The notes: generated by a model not told the origin, from the sequence alone. A DNA stretch of 64,000 bases from Magicicada septendecula (GCA_034769895.1 CM068370.1:43016844-43080843), one strand, 5' to 3'; numbered from the stretch's first letter, positions 43,771-54,874 are shown. Numbers and translations: made by a program.

Positions 43771-43813
43771 TAGACCTGATGATGTCAGTGATGACGAAAA
43801 GCTTTGTCTAAAC
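43769..43813 (+). ncRNA. Hammerhead-ribozyme-like motif in Penelope 3' region
   Basis: TTTAGAC (43769-43775) pairs with GTCTAAA (43806-43812). Inside are CTGATGA (43776-43782), a 4-bp stem GTCA/TGAC with loop GTGA (43784-43795) and GAAA (43796-43799). CTGANGA plus stem plus GAAA is the hammerhead core, and Penelope-like elements are known to carry such ribozymes. Departures: one extra T between CTGATGA and the stem, and stem III would be only one or two pairs. It might act only as a dimer or be degenerate. Confidence 0.45.
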
Positions 43814-44034
43814 AATAAAAATTGTAGCAGTTAGCAATTTCATAAAAGTAATAGAAAGCAACTCTACTTGTCCATTTAAAAAAATGGGAATTACTTTATT
43901 CATTTTTATTTATATTGTTTTATAAAATTCATCCTGGCTGACCCTCGCGATCCGTTTACATTTTATAAAAACAAACCCTCTACGAAGTGGGTGTAAATAA
44001 TACGTATGCAGTGTTAAGTTTCAAACAGTGTTCA

Positions 44035-44851
44035 CATAATCATCATTAACGTAATTTTCAAGGATTAAAACAAAGGATGGTTTGTTCCGGTCTCAAAGAG
44101 GCAAAGGTTAGAGCTGGTCACTCCAGCGGTTGCTAGGACGTCCCACACCTCTCCCTACCCTCGGCTTATAGTTCCATAGTTGTTTGGGGATGCGGCAGCC
44201 ATCCAATCAGCAAAGATGTCCCCACCAATTCAGCCGATACTGGGTGATCCTGTCAAGTATACTCATAATATTCAGTTCCTGCCGTATATCACATCTGTGT
44301 TTCTTTTATGATCATGGAGAGTATACCCTGCCACGTGCCTGAGAAAGCTCATTTCAGCCGCTTGGATACAACTGGCCTGGCCTTTCGTGAAAGTCCAATT
44401 CTCAGACCTACAAAGAAGTGTGGGAAGAACCTTGTATAATTTTAGGCGCGTTCCTTTACTTGCTGACTTGAGGGTTCGCCTAATACCCCTGCACATAAGG
44501 TTGAACTTATTATACAACTTATTCACAACGTCGTTGCATGCATTATAAGACACACTGTAGCCCAGGTATTCAAAATTGCTAACTTGTTCCAAGGCAGTAC
44601 ATCTATAACAATTTTTCCCCGTAAGGGATCAGTTCCACGGAAAGCCATCACTTTGGCCTTAAGTGTGGATATTTGCAACCCAGAGTCTTTGTAGATTCCA
44701 TTTAACACATGTATCCCCATTTGCAATCTGTTTTCAGTGTCCGACAGAATAGCCTGATCGTCCGCAAACAACAAAGTGTCAATTATAGAGTGACCAATCA
44801 TAAAATGTTCTGGAAGACACATCTGCCAGTTTTGTATGACATCGTCAATAT
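44035..44851 (-). pseudogene. LINE family A 3' fragment with target duplication
   Basis: On the minus strand, DTLLFADDQAILSDTENRLQ carries an intact RT active site (FADD), then ISTLKAKVMAFRGTDP, EQVSNFEYLGYSVSYNA and FTKGQASCIQAAEMSFLRHV, then AGYTLHDHKRNTD. The 3' end is at the left. It is 5' truncated within the RT domain and has several frame changes. AACAGTGTTCA flanks it at 44024-44034 and 44852-44862, an 11-bp duplication from target-primed integration into repeat R. Confidence 0.85.
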
Positions 44852-45414
44852 AACAGTGTTCAAACAATTAAGAATTCCCTTCGGATTTGGCATGAGCAAA
44901 GGCATGTTAAGTAACTCCTATTGTTACGAAAATGAAACGTATGTAATATTTGTAGCCACCAAATATAAGTTAAACGTAATAACAAAACGAAAGTATATGT
45001 CTCAAACTTACGAATACATCATCTAGACCTAAAAAATATTTAATACTTTTGAATATAAACAATAACTAGGAACGATATTCACTTTTATTGTTAATATCAC
45101 ATTAACAGTGAGTTTTCAAAATTTATTGCTGTTACTTCGCATGAATCAATGTCTTGACCGCTATTAAAATTTTTCTATCACAGACCGATCAGGCTAAATT
45201 GAAGTTTGTTTGAGATCAAATTAGAAAAATAGAACAGAGGAGTTTATTACTAACTAAGAGAAGTTAATTAAAACTAACTTAATTTCATAGGCAACATTCT
45301 TGATACAACACCCTTAAATTAAGTGTGATGACAAAATCAGTTTTTTCAATTTCTGCAAAAAATAAGCATTTTTACAGAATTCACTGAATACCTGTTAATT
45401 CAAGTTTTAAGTAA

Positions 45415-45530
45415 GAAAGTTGTGTTCAACAAAATTACCACTATTGCACACCACTATAGAAAAATTATTCCGATTACCGCTTTCAAGCTTCTCAGCTCAT
45501 CGTCAGATCGATTATTTCCGTCGGTTTTGT
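45415..45530 (-). repeat. Second copy of the hammerhead-like short repeat
   Basis: On the minus strand CGATCTGACGATGAGCTGAG, AAGCTTGAAAGCGGTAATCG, then AATTTTTCTATAGTGGTGTG matches 8540-8634. It is absent at the equivalent site of repeat R copy 1 (about 20103), so it is a discrete insertion. Here the GAAA core is intact. Confidence 0.55.
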
Positions 45531-45948
45531 TACGTCAAATTAGATAACGGTTCATTGAGATAGAAGAATAACGCTTTTTCCTCTTTTTTTAAATCTTAAA
45601 TTGATTTTTAGGTAAATAAGCATTAAGAAACATATATGACAAAAGAATATTTAATATTCTTTAAAATAAAAGTTATTACATCATTCTGAGATAAAAAGTG
45701 GCAGTGTTGTGACCAAATTAATGGAACAGTATTGATGTTGGAAGATTCAATTTATACTTGGGCTGTGATTTTACAATAAAGGAGTGATAATATAAATATA
45801 AAACTGTTAAGAAAAGATTTAAGCATAAACTGTTGTTGAATATTGCTGTTGTTGGTTTATTATTTATGTACAATTATAAACGGAAAATACTAAGCAACTG
45901 ATATTTCACTGAAAATCTGACACATCAAACAAATATTTCCTTAAGCTT

Positions 45949-46228
45949 CGTAGTCCTTCAGTCTTCAACTGGTTTGCACCCTCCCCGCATATACCCGTGG
46001 TGCGTGTGGTACTGATTCTCTCACAGGTATATGGGACCTACAGTTTAACGCCGGATCCGAACGGCATAGTTGGGGAAGGTTTATACTAAGCAGGATACCT
46101 CTCGCTGGTTTGCCATTGCCTTGCGAGGGGGAACGGTCGTATCTAAATAAGATGGCCCCCGGCGGGAATTGAACCCACGCCGACAGCGTAGCAGCACCAC
46201 ACGCTAGCCACTACGCCACGACCGCTCC
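45949..46228 (-). mobile_element. tRNA-derived SINE with pol III promoter
   Basis: On the minus strand it begins GGAGCGGTCGTGGCGTAGTG. A box is TGGCGTAGTGG and B box is GGTTCAATTCC (near 46163-46173). The body follows: CTCGCAAGGCAATGGCAAAC, then AGTTGGGGAAGG-type sequence. TCCTTAAGCTT flanks it at 45938-45948 and 46229-46239, an 11-bp duplication. The tRNA head lacks an intact cloverleaf and is fused to about 200 bp of unrelated body, so it is a SINE rather than a tRNA gene. Confidence 0.85.
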
Positions 46229-46340
46229 TCCTTAAGCTTATGACGTATAATGAGAGCTGTATTTTTATTCTGATAATGCATTCTGTTAGTTTCAGACGTT
46301 CAGCTCCACACTCATCGCTGCTTTTACATACCATTTGTAC

Positions 46341-46842
46341 TGTTGCGTAATGCAGACAAAGTGTTACATTCTACGTGTTTCTCGGCTATTCCAGTGGAAT
46401 CCGGCTGTAGCGTTGTGTGCGTACGTGATCTCAACATGCGTTAGCCAGACTGTTCCAGACTTCGCCGGCCGCGCGCACTGTGTCAAAGCCGCAAGCAATT
46501 ACGCTCTAGTGTAGCGTAAGTATGGGCTGTTATTCTGAAATTTCAGCGGGGTATAAATATAGGCATTCGGCAGCGCTTACTCTTAGTTTTAGTGGCGATT
46601 TATTACAGTCCGGTTCGAAATGTTGTGGTGAAGTGTTATGTGTTTTATAATTGCGCTGGACTCTATCAATTGACATTATTATTGCGTGTGAACAATTCTT
46701 ATTTGATTTGTTGTAAGAGACTATCTTGTTGATTTCAAACTGTTTAATTGTGATAATTAAAACTGGTGATTGGTGACTTAATTGGTGTCATGAATTTTGT
46801 TTTTCCACGCTACCATACGGCGATCAGTAGACCGTCGTTACA
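46341..46842 (+). mobile_element. Solo LTR copy G, same family as copy A
   Basis: TGTTGCGTAATGCAGACAAA to CAGTAGACCGTCGTTACA, 502 bp. Shared landmarks with copy A: TTTCTCGGCTATTCCAGTGG, GTGATCTCAACATGCGTTAGC, GGGGTATAAATATAGGCATTC and TTGACATTATTATTGCGTG. No matching target duplication was found. Confidence 0.82.
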
Positions 46843-47102
46843 ATATTTTCTTCTTTTTAGTAAAACAGGAATATCTGACGTAAAGATATTGCTTATCACT
46901 ATGCAGACTCCCCATATAACTTTTATTGGGCAGTTAAAGCGAGTTCTTAGTTTTAACTTAGCCGTTTGGTCTGATACTATATATATATATATATATATAT
47001 ATCTACTGTATCTCACCATTACTTTTGAATGCATCAACCAATTTTTGCAAAACTTGGCAAGCGTGTCCATACGATTACTCGACAGAACTGTATTGTTTTA
47101 AA
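46843..47102. other. Intergenic with (AT)n tract
   Basis: (TA)n occupies 46978-47001. No gene is seen. Confidence 0.6.
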
Positions 47103-48065
47103 ATCTCTCTTCTACGTTAGCACCCCATAGGCTGGTTGGCAGCAGCTCGCCATTCTTCACGCTTCTCTGCTTCCCTTGTCATCTCACAATATGATGTGCA
47201 GTTCGTATCGACCATAAGCTGTTTCATGTAGTCTAAACGGGGTCGTCCTCTGTGATTCTTTCCTTCAATTGTTCCTTCTATTATTCTCTTAACCAACCCA
47301 TTGTGTCGTAGTATGTGTCCTATAAACTTTGCTCTTCTGCCTTATAAATTTCGTAGAAAGCTCTTCACCTCCTGAGCTCTTCTAAAGACTTCCTCATTCG
47401 TTATCTTCTCCCTCCAGCTTATCTTGAATATTCTTCAGTAGCACCAGGTCTCAAATGCTTGGCATCTTTTCTTATCACTTCCTCCAATTGTCCAAGATTC
47501 GTTCCCGTATAGGGCAACACTCCACACGTATGTCTCTATTAGATTCTTCCTTATTTTTGTGCTGATAGTGTTTGAAGTGAAGAGGTTTGTCTGTTTGTTG
47601 AAAGCAATTTTAGCATGGTTAATTTTGTTTATAATTTCCTTACTGCTACGTCCATCACTTGTGATTTTACTTCGTAGATAGCTATGTTCTTTAACTGCCT
47701 GGAGAACATTATTCCCAAGAGTTATTCTGACTGGATCTTCTTCCTTCCGACTACAGACTAGGACTTTAGTCTTTTGTTCACTTATTATTACATTGAATTC
47801 ATTCTGCATTACCTGATCCATTGTGTCAAGAATTTTTTGTAGATCTTCGTTGCGCTCTGCAGTCACTGCTATGTCATCTGCAAATCTAAGCATGTCCACT
47901 TTTTCCCCGTGTATGTTTACTCCGAGATAAGTGTCTTCTCTTACTCTATCGATCGCTTCTAAGACGTACAAGTTAAAAAAGCATGGAGATAGAGAAGATC
48001 TCTGTGTTACTCCTTTCTCAATGTTCGCCTCCTCTTGATGGTTTCCACATCGAACTATGCCTGGT
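47103..48065 (-). pseudogene. LINE family B RT fragment, 3' half
   Basis: On the minus strand: VDMLRFADDIAVTAERNED (RT active site FADD), then ISEQKTKVLVCSRKEEDP, RITLGNNVLQAVKEHSYLRS, KINHAKIAFNKQTNLFTSNT, and KNLIETYVWSVALYGNESWT with SDKKRCQAFETWCYRR. The C-terminal segment RAKFIGHILRH...GRPRLDYMKQL..AANQPMGC runs to the left end. The frame is open over 47435-47971 and broken elsewhere. The related copy is at 63085-63656. Confidence 0.88.
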
Positions 48066-49704
48066 TTATGAAATACGCCTTAAAATATGTAGGTCAACAA
48101 TGTGAGAGATTATAAAAATGCATGTGCGGTATTAATGGAAACTCTAACAAAAATCTATATGTAGTATTCGTTTTAAAGAATTCCAAAATTTTTTAATAGA
48201 CAGGACCCGAAAGTCGGTTAAAATATTTATAAAATACAAATATCCATGTGGTGTATAAAATTAAAGAGGACTGTAACCAAAATATAAATACAGTGTACGA
48301 TTTTGGAAATTAAAAAAATTTTAAACACCAGGTGTCAAAAAAAGAGAATAAAATTTCTTAAGAAATGTATAAATCCAGCCGGGGTGTAACACTTAAAGAA
48401 ATTTAAACCGAAATCTCACTGTAGCGTTTACTATTTATTTTGAGAGGCACAATGGATCAAAAATTAACTGAAATCTAAAGGAAATTTTAACAGTCTATGT
48501 GGGGAAACAAGTTATAAGACATTTTAATCAAAATACAGACTCCAGTGTCTTTAATAATTTCAGAGAGTTAATACATCTCAGAACTCCTTGGAAATATGGA
48601 TTGCCTTCCAAAAGTTTGTAAGTTATGTTTACAACAAACTTTACATATTTTTATCAGTTATTTGTATTTGTGAAAAGTGCTTTATATATTTGTGGTTATG
48701 CGCTTATAGACATCTATGCCAACATTGACATATTCAAAATAAGGAATTAATTTGTTTGTTATTTCGTCATTATATTTATAGATTTATTTCAAATCTAATG
48801 CGGTAGTTTGAAATTTTGAGTGTTTGTTGTTGTCTGAATGTCTATTTTCAAATTCTTATTGTACTAATAAAATAACAGAATAACAAGAGTTTTCGTAAGT
48901 TTCTTAGTAATTGAAAAATTGTGTAATATTTAAATTAACTTAATAATAAATGTATTTTGTTTAAAATAATGAGCGAGTTCTGCAGCCCTATGCAATATGT
49001 TATGTGTCACTTCAGATATAAGGTCAACATATGTGGCACACAGTGAAGATTGAAGCGATGGAACCGGCCGTTGTTTTAATTTATCTGTTACATCAACGAA
49101 GAAAATAAAATTTTTAATAGAGAGGAAAAAGAAAATTTTAGGACAAGTAGCTTGTTAAGATATTTGTGAAGTTATTTAAGGAAAATTAAATTAGAATGCT
49201 TCTTACAGAACCCAACAGACTCAAGAGAGTTGAAGTGCTTTGTTGTCCTTTCTAATTCCGCTTTTTACGTCGTTGGATAACTATCGAGTGGCACAATAAC
49301 GCTCTCTGAGAAATCATTCAAGACTACAGTTATATTGCAGGCATTATTTAGTAAGTAGAATAAGATTTGTTAATACACACAAACAGACATGGGCGCGCGC
49401 AAACACACACACGAACGTTTTCTTCACACTTTTGCCTCCCGTAATCCTTCGATATTTTATCATATTTTACATTAATGAATACAAAGTTGAGAGAGTTCAG
49501 AGTAAGCATCTCAAATTTTACATTCTTGTTCCTGGTTTGATTATGAGGATTGTTCAACAAAAACACGTTTGTTCTGCGCAGCCGTGACTTCGTCGCCATG
49601 GCAACGGAATTAATTTGTTTATATTGTCTGTTCAAGTACTAGTGACGCAACTGTCACAAAATTTGCTGTTTGGTCTTTTCTAAGCGTTCTGACTGGGTTG
49701 AAAA
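48066..49704. other. Intergenic AT-rich stretch
   Basis: No supported gene. GCGCGCGCAAACACACACAC occurs near 49392. The mariner 5' end should lie in 49550-49704, but no terminal repeat was identified. Confidence 0.5.
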
Positions 49705-50749
49705 ATGCCAACCATGATAGAAAATTCGTCCAAAGATAATCTGCGTGCCGTTATTCAGTTTTTGGCCGCTGAGGGGCGTGAGCCAATAGAAATTTATACG
49801 AGAATGAAAGCTGTGTATGGTGACTATAGTTATTCCCATACGGCAGTGGTTGAATGGTGCAATAAATTCCGACAAGGAAGAGAATCCACTAAACCTTTGG
49901 CCCGTCCCGGACCTGCACGTGTTGTAGCATCAGATGAAAATGTAAGACAGCTGGAAACTGCTTTACGCGCAAATAGGCACATCAAAGTTAGAGAACTTTC
50001 TCAAATATTGAGCATCAGCGTGGGAACTGTTCATTCCATCATTCATAGTCTTGGCTATCACAAAGTTGCTGCTCAGTGGATTCCACGACTGCTTACTAAT
50101 GAGCAGAAAAATTTGCGTTCGCCCTTATGATTAAAGTATTTGATGCCTTTCTACACCAATTTTATTGCCGGTGATGAGCCTTGGTTTTACCACTACGAAC
50201 CAGAATCTAAACGTCAGAGTATGCAGTGGACGCATTCACAATCTCCAAAGGCGAAAAAATGTCGGTCCCAACCTTCGGCAGGAAAAGTAATGGTGACCGT
50301 ATTTTTTGATTATCAGTGTGTTAGATAACCTCTTAGATTTTAGATAACTTAGTGTCAACTTCAACCCTGAGCAATATGTAGACAGCTTAAAAAGCTTACG
50401 GGTCAACATCAAGAATAAACTTCCCGGGAAGCTCACAAATCGTGTCATTCTTCTGCATGATAATGCTCGACCCCACGTAGCCCAGATGATTGTAAATCTG
50501 CTTGGTCGTATAAAGTGGAAAGTCTTACAACATCCAGCTTACAGTCCCGACTTATCCCCATGCGATTATCATGTTTTTGGCCCATTAAAGAAATCACTAA
50601 AAGGACGGCGGTTCAAATCGGACGCTGTGGTAGAGTTTGCTATTAGCGAATGGTTCCGCACACAGCCGCAAGAATTTTACCAGCAGGGAATCTACAGATT
50701 AGTGCAACAGTGGGATTCATGCCTTAATGTTAATGGAGACTTCTTTTAA
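49705..50749 (+). pseudogene. Mariner transposase, frameshifted
   Basis: The D,D34D mariner family is recognised from several motifs. An N-terminal helix-turn-helix reads RAVIQFLAAEGREPIEIYT, then HTAVVEWCNKFRQGRES. The interdomain WVPHxL equivalent is QWIPRLLTNEQK. The first catalytic Asp is in AGDEPWFYHYEPESKRQS, the second in RVILLHDNARPHVAQM, and the third in YSPDLSPCDYHVFGPLKKSL. Lesions: a frame change at about 50128-50140 and a short disrupted or inserted stretch around 50325-50345 that breaks the frame. The C-terminal frame 50486-50749 is open. Total length fits a full transposase of about 345 aa. TIRs were not found. Confidence 0.92.
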
Positions 50750-51625
50750 AATCGTTCAATTAAAAATGCTTTACAGCCTTTAAACCTGTTTCCTATAATG
50801 GTATTTTGTTTTATGTTTATGATCCACCAAAGTATAAGATTTGGAGTTTATGGAAATGTTGTGCTACAGAAATACTCAAAAAATATTTGAATATATTCAG
50901 TAACGTTTATATTGTTATTATTTATGATCAATATGATAAACTATGTTATATCATAACAAAATAACATAATATTAAGTAATATATTTTTATACGTTCTTTA
51001 ATACAGACAAAACTAAACTGAGAAAGTTAGCAATGTGTTAGGAATTGATTACAACTATTTTATTTCAGTCATTATAACAGTCTTAGAATGCAGCAAGGAT
51101 ACAATTTTACTTTCAAAATAAGTTAGGCCTATCTGTATTATACATATCTCGGTGCTTGGAAACCAACATCATCGTCCATCAAAATGTGTGTCTTTCGATT
51201 CCAGTATTTTGTGTTTTACGCAGTTTTCTTAAAACCTAACTGAGATAGAGCTCTGGGACCTCCTTTATTCCATTTTTCAGATCAGAGACCATAAGAAACC
51301 ACCAAATTTACCCTTTACATTATACCCCAAGAATTTCAGTATGGCGTCATTTCACCGTGGGAGCAGAAATCAGGGCGAACTGTTTCGCGAGCCGTAACTC
51401 GCTAAAGAACCGTTTTCGGACTTATGTTTATATAGACTTTTTTCTTAGTTTTAGCTAATAGAATCAGTTCCCGAGAGATTGCCGTGGAATTTTGTATCAT
51501 TCTGCATTTGGTGTTACTACGGTATAGGATAACGTTTAGCTAGTATAGTATAGTGTCTGTGAGGTAACGATACACCGGGCAGGTTTTGGTAATTTTTAGA
51601 TGTATAGTTAGATTTTTACTGATGA
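50750..51625. other. Intergenic AT-rich stretch
   Basis: No ORF or repeat of note is seen. Confidence 0.5.
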
Positions 51626-52130
51626 ATGTTAAATACAGAAATTACAGAAAAGACCCCAAAAGTACTGGAGAGGATGAGTAATGTCTTATGGTCTCATTCC
51701 TTTGCTGAAGGGAAATATCGATCCTCTAAGTGGTGGGGGATGGGGAACACCTACGGGTGGCTAACGTATAAGTCTGGAGACCGAGTGACAGCCGGTATAA
51801 ACTGTCCCTCCTCTACCTGTCATTGCAAAGTAAAGGTTAGGGCACCCTGTTGCCCTTGGGATGAGAAATTGCCCCTAAAGGCGGATGACCTTCCATTGGT
51901 CAACGACGTAGGATGTGGGAAGCAAGGAGGAAAATCATCACATTAAAGATCCTTATGGATATCTCAACAGGGAAAACTGGTCTCTTTAGTCTGGTAAGAC
52001 AGCCAGTTTATGGGAGAACACCCAGACAGAAAATCGGCCTGGACGTTAAGCCTGAAGATGAAAGCCCCACCATACGTCTTACCCTGCGATATGCTAGTAA
52101 CATATCCAGGGGACATATTCACTACTAAAT
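51626..52130 (+). other. Unrecognised coding-like stretch, 106-aa ORF and continuation
   Basis: The frame 51626-51946 encodes SSKWWGMGNTYGWLTYKSGD, then RVTAGINCPSSTCHCKVKVR and APCCPWDEKLPLKADDLPL. It is Cys- and Trp-rich and more coding-like in composition than its surroundings; related-looking frames continue to about 52128. It lies directly upstream of a LINE A 3' fragment, so it may be a 5' part of that LINE (ORF1 or 5' region) after internal deletion. No named domain was recognised. Confidence 0.35.
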
Positions 52131-52179
52131 TCCCTCAAATAAAGACTAGCCGGACGGATCAAAAGTTGCTGACCACAGC

Positions 52180-52420
52180 TGTGAATATACGGCAGGAACT
52201 GAATATTATGAGTATACTCGACATGATCGCCCAGTACCGGCTGAATTGGTGGGAACATCTTTGACGAATGGGTGACTGCCGCATCCCCAAACAACTATGT
52301 AACTATAATCCGATGGACGGAGAGGTGTGGGACGTCCGAGGAAGCGCTGGATGACTTTGCCTATTTGAGACCGGAACAAACCATCCTTGGTTTAATCCTT
52401 GTAGATGATAATGACAGGGA
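52180..52420 (+). pseudogene. LINE family A, extreme 3' end
   Basis: ELNIMSILDMIAQYRLNWWE then HL, stop, RMGDCRIPKQL matches the C-terminus of copy 11850-12830, followed by TTTGAGACCGGAACAAACCA and TCCTTGGTTTAATCCTTGTA. Confidence 0.8.
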
Positions 52421-52430
52421 AGACAGACCT

Positions 52431-52910
52431 GTATATTGTAGCAAAGAGACGTGCGGATGTTATTGTGATTTGGGCATTGTGATATGAGATTATTTGACTA
52501 TAAAACGAACAGATACGAGCAATTGACTCCTATACTTTAATCGTACTATACAGATAATATTATGTATTTTATTAAGCTGTTTGTTTTTTATATTCTTTAA
52601 TATTGTATCAAATAAAAATATTACCACGTTTATTTATTTATTTTATATGATATTTCTATCCCATTTAAACTGTGTTGCCGTTTATTATTTTTTTGTATTT
52701 TTTCTTTGTTCTTTTTGAACTTTAATGTTTAAGAATTTTTTCGGACATCTCTTGCCTTTTCCACTTGGTATCTTTTTTTTGGATATCTTTAATAATTATC
52801 TATCCGCTGAGAACTGTCCGGTCATTTTCTTTGTAAGTAATTTTGTAAGTACTGTAATTACGTGATGTGTACGGATATGTACAAATTTATTTCACAAACA
52901 TCTCAACACG
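52431..52910. other. Intergenic AT-rich stretch
   Basis: No gene recognised. Confidence 0.5.
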
Positions 52911-53082
52911 TTCTTCTTCTTCTTCTTCTTCTTCTTCTTCTTCTTCTTCTTCTTCTTCTTCTTCTTCTTCTTCTTCTTCTTCTTCTTCTTCTTCTTCTTC
53001 TTCTTCTTCTTCTTCTTCTTCTTCTTCTTCTTCTTCTTCTTCTTCTTCTCCTCCTCCTCCTCCTTCTTCTTCTTCTTCTTCT
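52911..53082. repeat. (TTC)n microsatellite with (CCT)n core
   Basis: About 45 uninterrupted TTC triplets, then a short (CTC)n, then more TTC. It is a pure polypyrimidine/polypurine mirror-like tract of about 170 bp; poly-Leu and poly-Ser ORFs here are artefacts. Confidence 0.95.
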
Positions 53083-53162
53083 ATGGCGTCACAGTTCGGA
53101 GTCGAACCTTAGTCTTCGTAATCATCCGTATCTATTTTCTCTGTCCTTGCCGATCGTGTCCA

Positions 53163-53800
53163 TTATTTTATTTTAAGTAAAGTATCAGCATCCCTCGCCA
53201 CTGTGTCAATCCAGCGATGCTTGTGTCTTCTGACAGGCCTTCTACCCTCGATTTGACTAAACAGTACCTTCCTAGGTATTCGGTTGCCTTCTATCTTAAT
53301 GATGTGTTCTGCCCATTGCAATCTATGCAGTCGTATGGTAGTGGCCAGATCATTGTCTTTATACAGCTTGTATAGTTCCTCATTGTGATGGATTCTCCGT
53401 ATCCCATTGTGTTGGATATATATTCTCCTCAAAATTCTCCTTTCAAAGGTATTGACTATGTTAGCGGCTTCTTGGTTCAGAGTCCAAGTCTCGCTGCCAT
53501 ATGTTATCACCGGTCTAATTATCTAATCATAACTTTATATAATGTGACCTTAGACTGATGGTGGATATTCCTTGTCTTGAATATCAACGAAGCATATCCT
53601 CTATTTGAGGCCTGTATCCTTTTTCTTATTTTGTTTATTTCGTCATTATCTTCTGCCATCCAGCATCCCAAATATTTAAACTAATCAACTATTTCCAGCT
53701 TTAATGGATCGATTTCAAACTGTTCAGGTTTCCTGGTTTTCCTTCGAGTGGTGATCGTGACATTTGTTTTATCTGTATTAACCTGTAATCCTATTTTACA
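53163..53800 (-). pseudogene. LINE family F RT C-terminal region
   Basis: On the minus strand: TTRRKTRKPEQFEIDPLKLE, FKYLGCWMAEDNDEINKIRK, IQASNRGYASLIFKTRNIH, then VITYGSETWTLNQEAANIVN, TFERRILRRIYIQHNGIRRI and RLHRLQWAEHIIKIEGNRIP. The order thumb (FKYLG), YGSETW and LQWAEHI is that of a LINE RT tail. There is a clear frame break near 53510-53525. The 5' part is missing. Confidence 0.85.
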
Positions 53801-53829
53801 CGTTAAGTAACCTGTAACCTGTATTCAGC

Positions 53830-54400
53830 ACATTAGTTTCTGTTAATCGTTAATATATTACGATATGTATCTGCGAAAAGCGTCTACCGTGTTTTGAAGT
53901 TGCTCGAAAAAACCTGCTGTGTACAATTAACTGATATAAATTCCTAAGAGAATGCAGATATTCTGAAGTTTTTTAAGAAGTGTTCTCAATAAACATAACG
54001 ATGGCGTAACAAAGAACAGCTGTAGACGATGTTGTCACATAGCGGGGAGCGCTTGAGCACCTGGAGATGGGAAGCGGCTTTGCTTATTAGTGATGATTAC
54101 TTGTTTTTAATGAATCTGCTGCCTTATCTCGAGTGTCTTATAATAACACGGCTTTAATTTCCTGTTACATAAGTGTGTATTCCAGATAGCTTTACTTGTT
54201 TAATATTTAATTATAAATTTTTATCTTCCAGTGCGATCAGTTAAATAAAGTAGGACGCCAATTATCCTTCTTGACTCGACTTGGGCAAGTAAAAAATCGC
54301 GTTAATCAAAAGTTCGCATAACTAATTATTTTTTGTGATGTAATTCACAAAATAATAAAAACTATATCCTTGTAAAAAGTTTTGTTATTATTAATAATAA
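53830..54400. other. Intergenic AT-rich stretch
   Basis: No gene recognised; the final bases ATTAATAATAA abut LTR copy E. Confidence 0.5.
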
Positions 54401-54800
54401 TGTTACGTCGGTCTCCTTGATCGTCGCATGGTACAGTGGAAAACAAAATACAAGACACCAACGAACTCACTAAAAACCAGCTTTAAATATCGCAATTAAC
54501 AATTCGTAAACAACTCGTACAATAATTCCAGTTAGATTTGTCCACACGTAATAATAATGTCAAATAATAGAGTTCCACACAATTTATAAAACAATAACAT
54601 TTCACACAATACTTCGACAAATACTCGATCCACGCTAAGGAAAATCGCTTACGTCACTGACTTGACAACACCAAACGCTCTTGGTTTTATACGTCGCGCA
54701 GAGGTCCAGTATAGCTTTCCCTCCTTACTGCACGCCGGCTTAATGCGTATCTCAAGTGTTCTTGAACACACTAGAACCTACTTGTGCGCGGCCTTAACTT
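54401..54800 (-). mobile_element. LTR copy E, truncated
   Basis: TGTTACGTCGGTCTCCTTGA through AATGCGTATCTCAAGTGTTC aligns with copy B; the CGTAACA end is missing. TTTTATACGTCGC on the plus strand corresponds to a weakened TATA region. Confidence 0.75.
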
Positions 54801-54874
54801 TGTCAAAGTATTGTGAGGAGGTGTTTGTATAACAAGAACCACCTCCTAGTAGCATATCCCTGGTTATCAGAACG

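Larger units (their letters stand above)
41925..43871 (+). mobile_element. Penelope-like element (PLE) with GIY-YIG, 5' truncated
   Basis: RT and GIY-YIG endonuclease are encoded in one direction, followed by a compact 3' region that holds a TATA box (43733-43740) and a hammerhead-like motif. This is as expected for the pLTR organisation of Penelope elements. It ends about 43871, where sequence homologous to repeat R resumes (GGGAATTACTTTATT). The 5' end joins older gypsy sequence. Confidence 0.85.
43872..45937 (+). repeat. Dispersed repeat R, copy 2 (inverse of 19640-24840)
   Basis: The copy runs in the opposite orientation to copy 1 and lacks the 20202-22701 transposon. It carries its own insertions: a LINE A fragment at 44035-44851 and a short hammerhead-like repeat at about 45415-45530. 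It is cut at the right by the SINE target site at 45938. Matching landmarks are listed under copy 1. Confidence 0.75.

Noticed and set aside
46150..46228. Possible tRNA gene on the minus strand
   Set aside because: A and B boxes are present, but the acceptor and anticodon arms do not form a proper cloverleaf, the sequence continues into a SINE body, and exact target duplications flank the whole.
49550..50820. Mariner terminal inverted repeats
   Set aside because: I compared the flanks (ATTGTTCAACAAAAACACG on the left; sequence after 50750 on the right) and found no convincing inverted match, so no element boundaries are claimed.
52862..53176. Poly-leucine and poly-serine ORFs
   Set aside because: They are translations of the (TTC)n microsatellite in different frames, with no other protein features.
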